From the NCBI RefSeq assembly GCF_028714215.1, contig NZ_JAQTMS010000017.1, positions 1 through 64,000 of the forward strand: a DNA stretch of 64,000 bases. Reading direction: 5' to 3'. The notes beneath the pieces are model-generated. The model had not been told where the DNA came from and ran no database searches. It saw nothing but the letters and a program-made list of their open reading frames with translations. A program made the translations under genes and the position numbers. This DNA comes from Rhodoferax sp. (GTDB lineage Bacteria; Pseudomonadota; Gammaproteobacteria; Burkholderiales; Burkholderiaceae_C). Below, piece after piece: positions 7,308 through 15,990 of the stretch. Position 1 is the first letter of the stretch. Each line of letters starts with the position of its first letter.

Positions 7308-8546
7308 ATGCCATTTTCCTCACTGGGCCTGTCGCCTGCGCTGTTGCGCGGCTTGGGCGACAAAGCTTATCCGGCGCCGACACCGATTCAGTTGGCGGCC
7401 ATCCCCGCCGCTCTGCAAGGCCGCGATGTGCTGGGTTCGGCGCAGACCGGCTCCGGCAAGACCGTGGCTTTTGCGCTGCCCCTGTTGCAGCAACTGGAAT
7501 CTGCCGCGATGGAGCGGCCACGGCGCCTGCGCGCGCTGGTGCTGGTGCCGACGCGCGAACTCTCAACCCAGGTAGGCGAAGAGATTCGCAGCCTGGGAGC
7601 GCATCTGGCCAATGTCCCGAAGGTTTCGATTGTGTTCGGCGGTGTTTCCATCAACCCGCAACTGCTGCGTTTGCGCGGTGGCACCGATGTGGTGGTCGCT
7701 ACGCCGGGGCGCCTGCTGGACCTGGTGGCGCATAACGCGCTGGACCTGTCCTCCGTGGCGACCCTGGTGCTGGACGAGGCCGATCGTCTGCTGGACCTGG
7801 GTTTTACCGAGGAGTTGACGCGCATCCTGGCACTGCTGCCGGCGCGGCGCCAGAACCTGTTTTTCTCCGCCACTTTTGCGCCGGCGGTGCAGGCGCTGGC
7901 GCACCAGTTGTTGCACGACCCCGTTCGCATCACGGTGCAGCCAGAGCCTTTGACGCAGCCCGACATCCAGCAGCGCGCCATTGCCGTCGATGCGGGCCGG
8001 CGCACCCAGCTGCTGCGCCATTTGATACAACAAAACCATTGGAGCCGGGTACTGGTGTTTGTCGCCACCAAACACGCCGCCGAGATCGTTGCCGACAAAT
8101 TGCGCAAGGCCCGCATCTATGCCGAGCCTTTCCACGGCGAGTTGAGTCAGGGCAAGCGCACCCAGGTGCTGGCCGACTTCAAGGCCTCGCGCCTGAAAGT
8201 GGTGGTGGCCACCGACATGGCGGCGCGCGGCCTGGACATCGCGCTATTGCCGGTGGTGGTCAACTACGACCTGCCGCGCTCGGCGCTGGACTACACGCAC
8301 CGCATCGGCCGCACCGGCCGCGCCGGGGAGCCCGGCATTGCCCTGAGCTTTGTCAGCGCCGACAGCGAAGCCCATTTCCGCCTGATAGAAAAACGCCAGC
8401 ATCTGAAGCTGGCACTGGAGCAGGTTGAGGGCTTCGAGCCGCTGCAAACCCTGGGCACGGCGGCACCGACCGCTGGAGGCATCAAGGGCAAACGCCCCAG
8501 CAAGAAAGACCGGTTGCGGGCGGCCGCGGCGGCGGCGGGCTCCTGA
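7308..8546 (+). CDS. rhlE: DEAD-box RNA helicase, RhlE type
   Basis: The 412-residue protein carries the full DEAD-box set: the Q motif around PTPIQLAAIP, motif I AQTGSGKT, motif Ia PTRELS, motif Ib TPGRLLD, motif II DEAD, motif III SAT, motif V ATDMAARGLDI and motif VI HRIGRTGR. Its short basic alanine-rich tail (GKRPSKKDRLRAAA) matches RhlE-type helicases of betaproteobacteria, which act in ribosome assembly and RNA turnover. I chose the ATG at 7308 because conservation begins there; upstream in-frame codons overlap the promoter region. The Shine-Dalgarno sequence is weak. Confidence 0.88.
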   Translation: MPFSSLGLSPALLRGLGDKAYPAPTPIQLAAIPAALQGRDVLGSAQTGSGKTVAFALPLLQQLESAAMERPRRLRALVLVPTRELSTQVGEEIRSLGAHLANVPKVSIVFGGVSINPQLLRLRGGTDVVVATPGRLLDLVAHNALDLSSVATLVLDEADRLLDLGFTEELTRILALLPARRQNLFFSATFAPAVQALAHQLLHDPVRITVQPEPLTQPDIQQRAIAVDAGRRTQLLRHLIQQNHWSRVLVFVATKHAAEIVADKLRKARIYAEPFHGELSQGKRTQVLADFKASRLKVVVATDMAARGLDIALLPVVVNYDLPRSALDYTHRIGRTGRAGEPGIALSFVSADSEAHFRLIEKRQHLKLALEQVEGFEPLQTLGTAAPTAGGIKGKRPSKKDRLRAAAAAAGS

Positions 8547-8655
8547 GCCGCCGCCAACCGGGCCCTATTTGACACAGGACAAGTCGGGGCCAGTCAGCAA
8601 GCGACGGATAGCCCTGCCGCCGATATACTCCGGGTAACTACTTACAGGAGTTTTC

Positions 8656-9039
8656 ATGAGGTTTTTATCCATCGCGCTGGCCCTGCTGTTGGGCACCCTG
8701 GGCTTTGTTTCGTTCAGCGCAACTGCCGCCGAAGCCAATCTGAAGACCGTCGCGGCGCTCTACAAGGACAAGACGGCCCTGGCCGGCAAGACCATCAGTG
8801 CCCAGGGCAAGGTGGTGAAGGTCAACAACGGCATCATGGGGCGCAACTTCGTGCACGTGCAGGACGGCAGCGGCGACGCCAAAGCCGGCACCAACAACCT
8901 GGTTGTCACCAGCAAGCAAACGGCGGCGGTCGGTGACCAGGTCACCATTTCGGGCCTGGTCGTGATCAACCGGGATTTTGGCAGCGGCTATTCCTACCCC
9001 CTGCTGATCGAAGAGGCCACGGTCACCGTCAAGAAATAA
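8656..9039 (+). CDS. Exported OB-fold nucleotide-binding-like protein
   Basis: This 127-residue protein has a clear signal peptide (cleavage probably after FSATAA). The mature part is a single small beta-barrel with the OB-fold motif GKTISAQGKVVKVNNGIMG, followed by FVHVQDGSG and a DQVTISGLVVINRDFG strand pair. It resembles the tRNA_anti-like/BOF group of exported proteins often annotated as DNA-binding or nucleotide-binding, for which no function is firmly known. A good ribosome-binding site (ACAGGAG) precedes the ATG. It stands alone between the two helicase genes. Confidence 0.78.
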   Translation: MRFLSIALALLLGTLGFVSFSATAAEANLKTVAALYKDKTALAGKTISAQGKVVKVNNGIMGRNFVHVQDGSGDAKAGTNNLVVTSKQTAAVGDQVTISGLVVINRDFGSGYSYPLLIEEATVTVKK

Positions 9040-9060
9040 GGGCTGGCCCTTGAACAGTTG

Positions 9061-9084
9061 GGGACAGAGTTGAAGGTCTGTCCC
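9061..9084. repeat. GGGACAGA/TCTGTCCC hairpin between convergent genes
   Basis: Eight-base perfect arms (9061-9068 and 9077-9084) surround an eight-base loop in the gap between two convergent genes. There is no T-run. The GGGACAGA arm resembles repetitive extragenic hairpins of some betaproteobacteria, but only one copy was noticed here. It may protect mRNA 3' ends or serve as a factor-dependent terminator. Confidence 0.5.
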
Positions 9085-9092
9085 GCAAAGTA

Positions 9093-10526
9093 TTAGAGAA
9101 GCCTTACCTTCACGCTCTTGCCCTTGACCTTGCCGGCGTTGAGTTTCTGCATCGCCTCCAGCGCAATATCGCGCTGCACCGCCACAAAGGTGGTGAACTC
9201 GGTCACATTGATTCTCCCGATCTGCTCGCGGCTGTAGCCGGCATCGGCGGTCAAGGCGCCCAGCACGTCGCCGGGGCGGATTTTCTCCTTGCGGCCCCCC
9301 AGAATCTGCAGCGTCACCATCGGCGGCAGCAGCGGCCCCTTGCCCGTGGGGGTCAGTTCTTCGAGCTTGTGCCAGACCGACTCATGGCTCTGGTACAACT
9401 CGATCTTGCCGACCGAACCCATCTCGTTCATGCTGGCCAGGCTCAGGGCCAGGCCCGATTCGCCGGCGCGCCCGGTGCGGCCGATGCGGTGGATGTGCAC
9501 TTCGGGGTCCGGTGTGATGTCGACATTGATGACGGCTTCCAGTTGCGTGATGTCCAGGCCGCGCGAGGCGACGTCGGTGGCCACCAGCACCGAGCAACTG
9601 CGGTTGGCAAACTGCGCCAGCACCTGGTCGCGCTCGCGCTGCTCCAGCTCGCCATAGAGGGCCAGTGCGCTGAAACCCTGCGCTTGCAGGTAAGAAACCA
9701 ACTCCTTGCAGCGCAGTTTGGTGTTGCAAAACGCCAGTGTGCTGGCCGGGCGGAAGTGATTCAGCAGCAGTGCCACCGCTTCGAGCCGGTTGGCGCGCGT
9801 GACCTCGTAGAAACGCTGTTCGATCAGGCTTTTGGCGTGCTGCGCCTCGACCTTGATGGTCAGCGGCTGGCGCATGAACTGCTGCGCCAGCTTCTCGATG
9901 CCCTCCGGATAGGTGGCCGAAAACAACAGCGTCTGGCGCGTCGGCGGACATTGCCTGGCAACGGTCGCGATGTCGTCGAAGAAGCCCATGTCCAGCATGC
10001 GGTCGGCCTCGTCCAGCACCAGGGTGTTGAGCGCTTCCAGCGTCAGGTAGCCGCGCGCCAGATGGTCCATGACGCGCCCCGGCGTGCCGACCACGATGTG
10101 CGCGCCATGCTCCAGCGAGGCGCGCTGGCCGCGCAGCGCGACGCCGCCGCACAAGGTGACCAGCTTGATGTTTTCCTCGGCCCGCGCCAGACGGCGGATC
10201 TCGACGCTGACCTGGTCCGCCAACTCGCGCGTCGGGCACAAGACCAGGGCCTGCACGGCAAAGCGGCGCGGGTTCAGCTTGTCCAGCAAGGCCAGCGCAA
10301 AGGCGGCGGTCTTGCCGCTGCCCGTTTTGGCCTGCGCAATCAGGTCTTTGCCGGCCAAGGCAGCGGGCAGGCTGGCGGCCTGGATTGGCGTCATTTCCAG
10401 GTAGCCCAGTTGCACCAGGTTGGCCAGGGTGGCGGGGTTCAGGGGCAGGGTGGAGAAGCTGTTGCCGGCAGATGGCTGGGTGGCGGAGGGCGCGCTGCTG
10501 GCGGCTTTTTTTTCGGTGGTGCTCAT
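9093..10526 (-). CDS. dbpA: ATP-dependent RNA helicase DbpA
   Basis: The 477-residue protein has the DEAD-box core (AKTGSGKT, PTRELADQ, DEAD, SAT, ATDVASRGLDI, HRIGRTGR) followed by the DbpA RNA-recognition domain over about the last 75 residues, with VTLQILGGRKEKIRPGD and a RINVTEF segment. DbpA is activated by hairpin 92 of 23S rRNA and acts in large-subunit assembly. The ATG at 10526 is preferred over an upstream extension that reaches into the promoter of the divergent slyX gene. An alanine/serine-rich leader of about 35 residues precedes the Q motif. Confidence 0.92.
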   Translation of the reverse strand: MSTTEKKAASSAPSATQPSAGNSFSTLPLNPATLANLVQLGYLEMTPIQAASLPAALAGKDLIAQAKTGSGKTAAFALALLDKLNPRRFAVQALVLCPTRELADQVSVEIRRLARAEENIKLVTLCGGVALRGQRASLEHGAHIVVGTPGRVMDHLARGYLTLEALNTLVLDEADRMLDMGFFDDIATVARQCPPTRQTLLFSATYPEGIEKLAQQFMRQPLTIKVEAQHAKSLIEQRFYEVTRANRLEAVALLLNHFRPASTLAFCNTKLRCKELVSYLQAQGFSALALYGELEQRERDQVLAQFANRSCSVLVATDVASRGLDITQLEAVINVDITPDPEVHIHRIGRTGRAGESGLALSLASMNEMGSVGKIELYQSHESVWHKLEELTPTGKGPLLPPMVTLQILGGRKEKIRPGDVLGALTADAGYSREQIGRINVTEFTTFVAVQRDIALEAMQKLNAGKVKGKSVKVRLL

Positions 10527-10568
10527 GGGTCGATTATCCGTACAACCCGTTGTTGGGCAAAATGCGGC

Positions 10569-10787
10569 ATGGACCACGCACACGACACCCAGCAGCGCCT
10601 GACCGATCTGGAGATCAAGGCCAGCTTCAGCGAAGATTTACTCGACCAGTTGAACCAGGTCATCATCCGCCAGCAGCAGCAAATCGACCTGCTGATACGC
10701 GAAATCGCCGACCTGAAACAGTCCAGCACCGACGGCGGCCTAGCCGCGCCGCGCAACCTGCGCGATGAGCTGCCGCCGCATTATTGA
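10569..10787 (+). CDS. slyX: SlyX family protein
   Basis: The 72-residue product is almost entirely an amphipathic coiled coil (QQRLTDLEIKASFSEDLLDQ, then VIIRQQQQIDLLIREIADL) and ends in the proline-rich ELPPHY typical of SlyX. The function of SlyX is unknown. The gene is divergent from dbpA with 42 bases between the starts, so the two share one promoter region. The start is the ATG at 10569, which gives the family's usual length. Confidence 0.9.
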   Translation: MDHAHDTQQRLTDLEIKASFSEDLLDQLNQVIIRQQQQIDLLIREIADLKQSSTDGGLAAPRNLRDELPPHY

Positions 10788-10891
10788 CACTCTGAGCCTG
10801 CCGCATGAGGACGCTATGGCGATCCTTTCTACAATCGAACGATCAGAGCCCGACAGACGGCAGTCGCCGCACCCCCAGACAGGCAGATCGC

Positions 10892-12043
10892 ATGACCCAA
10901 CTCCATATCTCCACCGCATTTGATTCCGGCGCCATCGAGGTGCTGAGCCTGGCCGACGCCGGCGACATCCAGCTCAACATCCGGCGCGACAACGCCAGCG
11001 AGTTTGCCCAGTGGTTTCACTTCTCGCTGCAGGGCGCGATGGGCCTGGCCGTGACGCTGCGCTTTCTCAACGCCGGCGCCTGCGCTTACCCGAAAGGCTG
11101 GCAGGGCTACCGGGTGGTGGCCAGTTACGACCGCCAGCACTGGTTTCGCATTGCCACCGAGTTTGACGGCACCCAAATGAGCGCCCACCTCACGCCCCAG
11201 ACGCAATGTGTTTACTTTGCCTATTTCGAACCCTATTCGCACGAGCGCCATCTGGACCTGATAGCCTCGACGGCCGCGTCCGACTGCGTGACGGTGCAGC
11301 ACCTGGGCCAGACGGTCGATGGGCGCGACCTGACGCTGCTGCGCATCAGCGATGAGGGCAGCGCCACGGCGCCGGCGCAGAAGAAGAAAATCTGGTTGAT
11401 CGCCCGCCAACATCCCGGCGAAGCGATGGCCGAGTGGTTTGTCGAAGGCTTTCTGGAACGCTTGCTGGACGGCGACGACCCGGTGGCGCGCGTGCTGCTG
11501 GCCCAATGCGTTTTTTACGTGGTGCCCAATATGAACCCGGATGGCGCCCTGCGCGGCAACCTGCGAACCAACGCCGCCGGTGCCAACCTGAACCGCGAGT
11601 GGCAAAACCCCAGCCTCGAGAAATCGCCCGAAGTCTTCTGGGTGCGCCAGAAGATGCAAGAGACCGGCGTCGATCTGAGCCTGGACGCTCATGGCGACGA
11701 GGGCCTGCCGTACAACTTCTGTGTCGGCACCGAGGGCACCCCCGGCTACACGCCGCGCCGCGAGGCGCTCGAGTCCAGCTTCAAGACCGCCTGGCGGCAA
11801 ACCTGCCCCGATTTTCAAACCACGCAAGGTTATGCCCGCGCCAATCCGGGCGAGGCCAACATGACGTTGGCCACCAACTGGGTCGGGCAGAATTTCGATT
11901 GCCTGGCTTTCACCATCGAAATGCCGTTCAAGGACAACGCCGATTTGCCCGATGCGGTGGCGGGCTGGAGTTCTGAGCGCTCGCGCAAGCTGGGAGCCAG
12001 CGTGCTGTTGCCGATTCTGGCGGTGTTGGAACAATTGAGGTAG
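10892..12043 (+). CDS. M14 family zinc carboxypeptidase, cytosolic-carboxypeptidase type
   Basis: The 383-residue protein has a beta-rich N-terminal domain (about residues 1-115) followed by an M14 catalytic domain. Zinc ligands are visible in ARQHPGEAMAEW (HxxE, near residues 173-176) and the later DAHGDE; NLNREW holds the substrate-binding Asn-Arg, and the catalytic Glu lies in FTIEMPFK near the end. The N-domain plus M14 layout matches the cytosolic carboxypeptidase (M14D) group, whose bacterial members have poorly known substrates. No signal peptide is present with the ATG at 10892. The pseudouridine synthase gene follows after four bases. Confidence 0.85.
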   Translation: MTQLHISTAFDSGAIEVLSLADAGDIQLNIRRDNASEFAQWFHFSLQGAMGLAVTLRFLNAGACAYPKGWQGYRVVASYDRQHWFRIATEFDGTQMSAHLTPQTQCVYFAYFEPYSHERHLDLIASTAASDCVTVQHLGQTVDGRDLTLLRISDEGSATAPAQKKKIWLIARQHPGEAMAEWFVEGFLERLLDGDDPVARVLLAQCVFYVVPNMNPDGALRGNLRTNAAGANLNREWQNPSLEKSPEVFWVRQKMQETGVDLSLDAHGDEGLPYNFCVGTEGTPGYTPRREALESSFKTAWRQTCPDFQTTQGYARANPGEANMTLATNWVGQNFDCLAFTIEMPFKDNADLPDAVAGWSSERSRKLGASVLLPILAVLEQLR

Positions 12044-12047
12044 CGCC

Positions 12048-12962
12048 ATGACAGACGCCAGCAACAAGCCCACGTTTCGCCGCGCCGCGCCGCCAAAGCC
12101 ACGCGCCCCCATCCCGGCCGGGCAGAGCAACACCGCCGCCATCGGCACCAACGGTACCCTGCGCCTGAACAAGCGCATGGCCGAGCTGGGGCTGGCGTCG
12201 CGCCGCGAGGCCGACGAGTGGATCGCCAAGGGTTGGGTCAAGGTCAATGGCGAAGTTGCCACCATGGGCATGCAGGTGAAGCCCGATGTGCGCATCGAGA
12301 TCGCCAGGCAGGCGCAAGGCCAGCAGGCCAACCAGGTGACGATTCTGCTGAACAAGCCGATGGGCATTGTGAGCGGCCAGGCCGAGGACGGTCACCTGCC
12401 GGCCATCACCTTGATCCAGCCGCAAAACCGCTGGGCCGAGGACAACGCGCGCTTCTTCTTTCACCCCCGGCAACTGCAAAGCCTGGTGCCGGCCGGGCGG
12501 CTCGACATCGATTCGATTGGCCTCTTGGTGCTGACGCAGGACGGCCGGGTGGCGCGCCAGTTGATCGGCGAAGACTCGGTGATGGAAAAGGAATACCTGG
12601 TGCGGGTCAGCTACACCGGCTTTGCCGAGCCCGATGGTCAGCCGGACCGGCTGTTGCAGATCAACGATGGCGATCCGGTGAGCAGCAATGTGCAGGCGAT
12701 TTTTCCGGCCGCCGGCCTGGAAAAATTGCGCCATGGTTTGAGCCTGGACGGCCAGGCCCTGAAACCGGCCAAGGTAACGTGGCAAAACCCGGAGCAGTTG
12801 CGCGTCGTGTTGACGGAAGGAAAGAAGCGCCAGATCCGCCGCATGTGCGAACTGGTGGGCCTGAAAGTGGTGGGCCTGAAACGCGTGCGCATCGGCAACG
12901 TGATGCTGGGTAACCTGCCGCTGGGCCAGTGGCGCTATCTGGCGCCGCATGAACACTTCTGA
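12048..12962 (+). CDS. rluF: RNA pseudouridine synthase, RluF/RsuA type
   Basis: The 304-residue protein has a basic proline/alanine-rich leader, an S4 RNA-binding domain (RLNKRMAELGLASRREADEW, near residues 40-60) and an RsuA/RluB/RluF-type catalytic domain. The active-site motif GRLDIDSIGLLVLTQDG has the catalytic Asp in RLD. KKRQIRRM near residue 260 is the conserved basic motif. RluF modifies U2604 of 23S rRNA in E. coli, and the S4 domain and overall length suit RluF best. It lies four bases after the M14 gene, implying cotranscription. Confidence 0.85.
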   Translation: MTDASNKPTFRRAAPPKPRAPIPAGQSNTAAIGTNGTLRLNKRMAELGLASRREADEWIAKGWVKVNGEVATMGMQVKPDVRIEIARQAQGQQANQVTILLNKPMGIVSGQAEDGHLPAITLIQPQNRWAEDNARFFFHPRQLQSLVPAGRLDIDSIGLLVLTQDGRVARQLIGEDSVMEKEYLVRVSYTGFAEPDGQPDRLLQINDGDPVSSNVQAIFPAAGLEKLRHGLSLDGQALKPAKVTWQNPEQLRVVLTEGKKRQIRRMCELVGLKVVGLKRVRIGNVMLGNLPLGQWRYLAPHEHF

Positions 12963-12995
12963 TACCCCGGCCGACCGCAACTCTGGATCCATCGT

Positions 12996-14036
12996 ATGAA
13001 CAACTTGAGCTTGAAACATGTCTCATGGGCCGCCCTGCTGATAGTCGCGGCGTTACCGCTGGCTCAAGTGCAGGCGCAGCCGGCCACGGTCAATGCCATC
13101 TGCAGCACCGACCAGCTCTGGTGCGAGCGGGCGGCGCAGGAATTTACCCGCGGCACTGGCATCAAGGTGCTGCAATCGCACAAGGCCACCGGCGAGGCGG
13201 CGGCCCAGTTGCGCGCCGAGGCGGCCAATCCCAAAACCGACATCTGGTGGGGCGGCACCGGCGACCCTTACCTGCAAGCTGCCGAACTGGGCTTGCTGGA
13301 ACCCTACCGCCCCAGCTACCTGAACGACTTGCATGGCTGGAGCGTGCGCCAATACGCCATGACCCAGAACATGGTGGGCGGCTTTTACACCTCAGCCATC
13401 GGCTTCGGCTGGAACACCGAACTGCTGCGGAAAAAGAAGCTGCCGGAACCCAAATGCTGGTCCGACATGATCCGGCCCGAATACAAGGGCGACATCGAGA
13501 TTTCCCACCCCGCCTCCAGCGGCACTGCCTACACCATCCTGGCCGGGCTGGTGCAGTTGATGGGGGAAGAGCCAGCCTTTGACTACATGAAGAAGCTGCA
13601 CAAGAACATCAGCAACTACACCCGCAGCGGCCAGGCGCAGGCGCCCAACGTGGCCAAGGGCGAGGTCGCCATCGGCATCAGCTTCATCTTTGGTTTCGAC
13701 GGCTGGCGGCACAACAAGTACCCGGTCAAAACGGTCGCGCCCTGCGAGGGCACCAGCTACGAAGTGGGCGGCATTGCAATGGTCAAGGGCCAGCGCAACA
13801 AGGACGCCGCCAGGCGCTATTACGACTGGTTGATGAGCCCGCAGGGGCAGGCCATAGGCGCCCAGGTCAACAGCTTGCAGGTGCCGGCCAACAAGACCTT
13901 CAAGCCCGATCCCAAAATTCCGCAGCTCGATTCGGTGCGCCTGATCAAGTACGACTTCGAAAAATACGGCAAGGCGGCCGAGCGCCGCCGTCTGCTGGAG
14001 CGCTGGACCAAAGAGGTCGAGTCGCTGCCGCGCTAG
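12996..14036 (+). CDS. ABC transporter periplasmic solute-binding protein (iron/phosphonate-like type)
   Basis: The 346-residue protein has a signal peptide (cleavage near AQVQAQ) and the fold of family 1 extracellular binding proteins of the FbpA/AfuA/PhnS kind: VNAICSTDQLWCERAAQEF at the start, DIWWGGTGDPYLQA near residues 83-96 and the SHPASSGTAYT segment near residue 168. No permease or ATPase gene lies nearby, so it is an orphan in this window. Substrates of this group include ferric iron and organophosphorus compounds, and I cannot choose between them. The lipase-like gene follows after 17 bases. Confidence 0.82.
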   Translation: MNNLSLKHVSWAALLIVAALPLAQVQAQPATVNAICSTDQLWCERAAQEFTRGTGIKVLQSHKATGEAAAQLRAEAANPKTDIWWGGTGDPYLQAAELGLLEPYRPSYLNDLHGWSVRQYAMTQNMVGGFYTSAIGFGWNTELLRKKKLPEPKCWSDMIRPEYKGDIEISHPASSGTAYTILAGLVQLMGEEPAFDYMKKLHKNISNYTRSGQAQAPNVAKGEVAIGISFIFGFDGWRHNKYPVKTVAPCEGTSYEVGGIAMVKGQRNKDAARRYYDWLMSPQGQAIGAQVNSLQVPANKTFKPDPKIPQLDSVRLIKYDFEKYGKAAERRRLLERWTKEVESLPR

Positions 14037-14053
14037 CAGCGGCGCCAGAGCGT

Positions 14054-15307
14054 ATGGGTAAGCCGCCCGCCAGGAATCCGCTGCGCCATCTGCGACCGAG
14101 CGACCTCAGGGCTGTGGCGCAGTTGGCCACTCAGGCTACAGCGGGTGTGGCGCGCATGGCCGAGGGCGTGCACCAGTCGGTCTGGAACAGCCTGGGCGTG
14201 CCGGGTGGCAAGGCGCCGGGGCAGACCCGTGGCTTGACCGGCCTGGTTTACCAAAGCGTGCAGGGCGTCACGCAACTGGTGGGCCAGGGGCTGGACACCC
14301 TGTTTGCCGGGCTGCAACCTTTTTTCGAGCGGGTGGAGCAGGAGCCGCCCGGTACACCGGAGCGCGAAGCCGTGCTGGCTGCGCTCAACGGCGTACTGGG
14401 GGACCGGCTGCTGGCCGGCCGCAACCCGCTGGCCACCCCCATGACACTGCGCTACCAGGGCCAGGCGCTGAACTGGCAAGCGCTGCCGCCCCTGCCGGCG
14501 GCGACCGGCAAAGTGCTGCTGCTGATTCATGGTCTATGCATGAACGATCTGCAATGGCAGGGCCGGGCGCAGGACGGCGCCGTCGATCACGGCGCGGCGC
14601 TGGCCTCTGCACTGGGCTATACGCCGGTCTATTTGCGCTACAACTCGGGCTTGCACACCTCGCAAAACGCGCATGAACTGGCGCAGCAGCTGGAGCAACT
14701 GGTCGACCACTGGCCGACACCGGTAACCGAAATCACAGTGCTGGCACACAGCATGGGTGGCTTGCTGACGCGCGGCGCTTGCCACTATGCCAGGGAACAA
14801 GGTTTGCGCTGGCCCGGCTATTTGAAGAACATCGTGTTTCTGGGCACGCCGCACCATGGCGCGCCGCTGGAGCGCGCCGGCAACTGGATCGATGTCATCC
14901 TGGGCAGCACGCCTTACAGCCGGCCGTTCGCCAAGCTGGGCCAGTTGCGCAGCGCCGGCATCACCGACCTGCGTTATGGCCACCTGCTGGACCTCGATTG
15001 GCAAGGCCACGATCGCTTTCAGCGCCGACCCGACCAGCGGCAGGTTCTGCCCTTGCCCGAGGGCGTGGCCTGCTACGCCGTCGCCGCCACCCTGGCCGCC
15101 AAACGCAGCTTGCTGGCGGACCGCCTGCTGGGCGACGGCCTGGTTCCGCTGCCCAGCGCACTGGGCCAGCACATGGACCCGCGGCGCACGCTGGCCTTTG
15201 CCAAGTCGGCACAGTGGATTGCCTACCGCACCGGCCACATGGCCTTGCTCAGCAGCCCCGAGGTGACGCGCCAGTTGCTGCTGTGGCTGACGCCGGCGCC
15301 GGTCTGA
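14054..15307 (+). CDS. Alpha/beta-hydrolase, PGAP1/lipase-like
   Basis: The 417-residue protein has a helical N-terminal part and a hydrolase domain from about residue 150. VLLLIHGLCMND supplies the oxyanion-hole HG, and VLAHSMGGLLTRGA near residues 230-243 is the nucleophile elbow (GxSxG type, with Ser in HSMGG). FLGTPHHGAPLERAG is typical of PGAP1/triacylglycerol-lipase relatives. A later DGLVPLPSA and a terminal His in GHMALLSS complete the triad. There is no signal peptide. Similar proteins are often placed with polyhydroxyalkanoate or lipid metabolism, but nothing here confirms a substrate. Confidence 0.82.
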   Translation: MGKPPARNPLRHLRPSDLRAVAQLATQATAGVARMAEGVHQSVWNSLGVPGGKAPGQTRGLTGLVYQSVQGVTQLVGQGLDTLFAGLQPFFERVEQEPPGTPEREAVLAALNGVLGDRLLAGRNPLATPMTLRYQGQALNWQALPPLPAATGKVLLLIHGLCMNDLQWQGRAQDGAVDHGAALASALGYTPVYLRYNSGLHTSQNAHELAQQLEQLVDHWPTPVTEITVLAHSMGGLLTRGACHYAREQGLRWPGYLKNIVFLGTPHHGAPLERAGNWIDVILGSTPYSRPFAKLGQLRSAGITDLRYGHLLDLDWQGHDRFQRRPDQRQVLPLPEGVACYAVAATLAAKRSLLADRLLGDGLVPLPSALGQHMDPRRTLAFAKSAQWIAYRTGHMALLSSPEVTRQLLLWLTPAPV

Positions 15308-15341
15308 ATTCTTGCCGTCGGTTGCGGCGCTTGCGGTCTAC

Positions 15342-15983
15342 TCAGGACGCCGGAGATGGAAGCTGGCAGGCGGCCATGAAGCGTTGGGCATTGGCCTGCA
15401 CCTGACTGGCTTGCATGCCCGGCTGGTAGAGCGCCGAGCCGATGCCAAAACCGTTGGCCCCGGCGGCCAGGTAGCTGCCCATGTTGTCCGGCGTGATACC
15501 GCCTACCGGCAGCAGCCGCGCGCTTTTGGGCAGCACGGCGCGCAGCGCCCGCAGCACCGCCGGGCTGATCATCTCGGCCGGAAACAGTTTCAGTCCGCTG
15601 GCGCCCGCTTCCAGTGCCGCAAAGGCTTCGCTGGGCGTCATCACGCCGGGCAGGCACAACAAGCCCAGGCGGACCGCCTCGCGCACCACCGCCGGATTGA
15701 AATTGGGGGAGACGATCAACTGGCCGCCGGCGCCATGAACCTGGCGCACGTCTTCCGGCGTCAGCACGGTACCGGCGCCGACCAGCGCTTGCGGAAAATT
15801 GCTGGCCAGGGTCGCAATGCTGGTCAGCGGATCGGGCGAGTTGAGCGGCACCTCGATCAGGCGCCAGCCGCTGTTGTTCAGCGCGCTACCGATCGCCAGC
15901 GCGTCGTGCGCCGGCAGGCCGCGCAGGATGGCGACCAGGGGCACCTGACGCAGTGCGGCTTCAAATTTTTGCAGTGAGTTCAT
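15342..15983 (-). CDS. dgoA: 2-dehydro-3-deoxy-6-phosphogalactonate aldolase
   Basis: The 213-residue protein belongs to the KDPG/KDPGal aldolase family. It cleaves 2-dehydro-3-deoxy-6-phospho-galactonate to pyruvate and glyceraldehyde 3-phosphate. VPLVAILRGL is at the start, VGAGTVL precedes the middle, and the Schiff-base Lys is in GLKLFPAE near residue 130, followed by VGGIT. The KDPGal version is preferred over KDPG aldolase because the KDGal kinase gene lies eight bases upstream on the same strand. It is the last gene of a four-gene minus-strand operon that starts with the IlvD/Edd dehydratase. Confidence 0.88.
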   Translation of the reverse strand: MNSLQKFEAALRQVPLVAILRGLPAHDALAIGSALNNSGWRLIEVPLNSPDPLTSIATLASNFPQALVGAGTVLTPEDVRQVHGAGGQLIVSPNFNPAVVREAVRLGLLCLPGVMTPSEAFAALEAGASGLKLFPAEMISPAVLRALRAVLPKSARLLPVGGITPDNMGSYLAAGANGFGIGSALYQPGMQASQVQANAQRFMAACQLPSPAS

Positions 15984-15990
15984 GATGTTT

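Noticed and set aside
9369-10568. A long plus-strand frame running into slyX.
   Set aside because: Only the last 72 codons are SlyX; the rest is antisense to dbpA.
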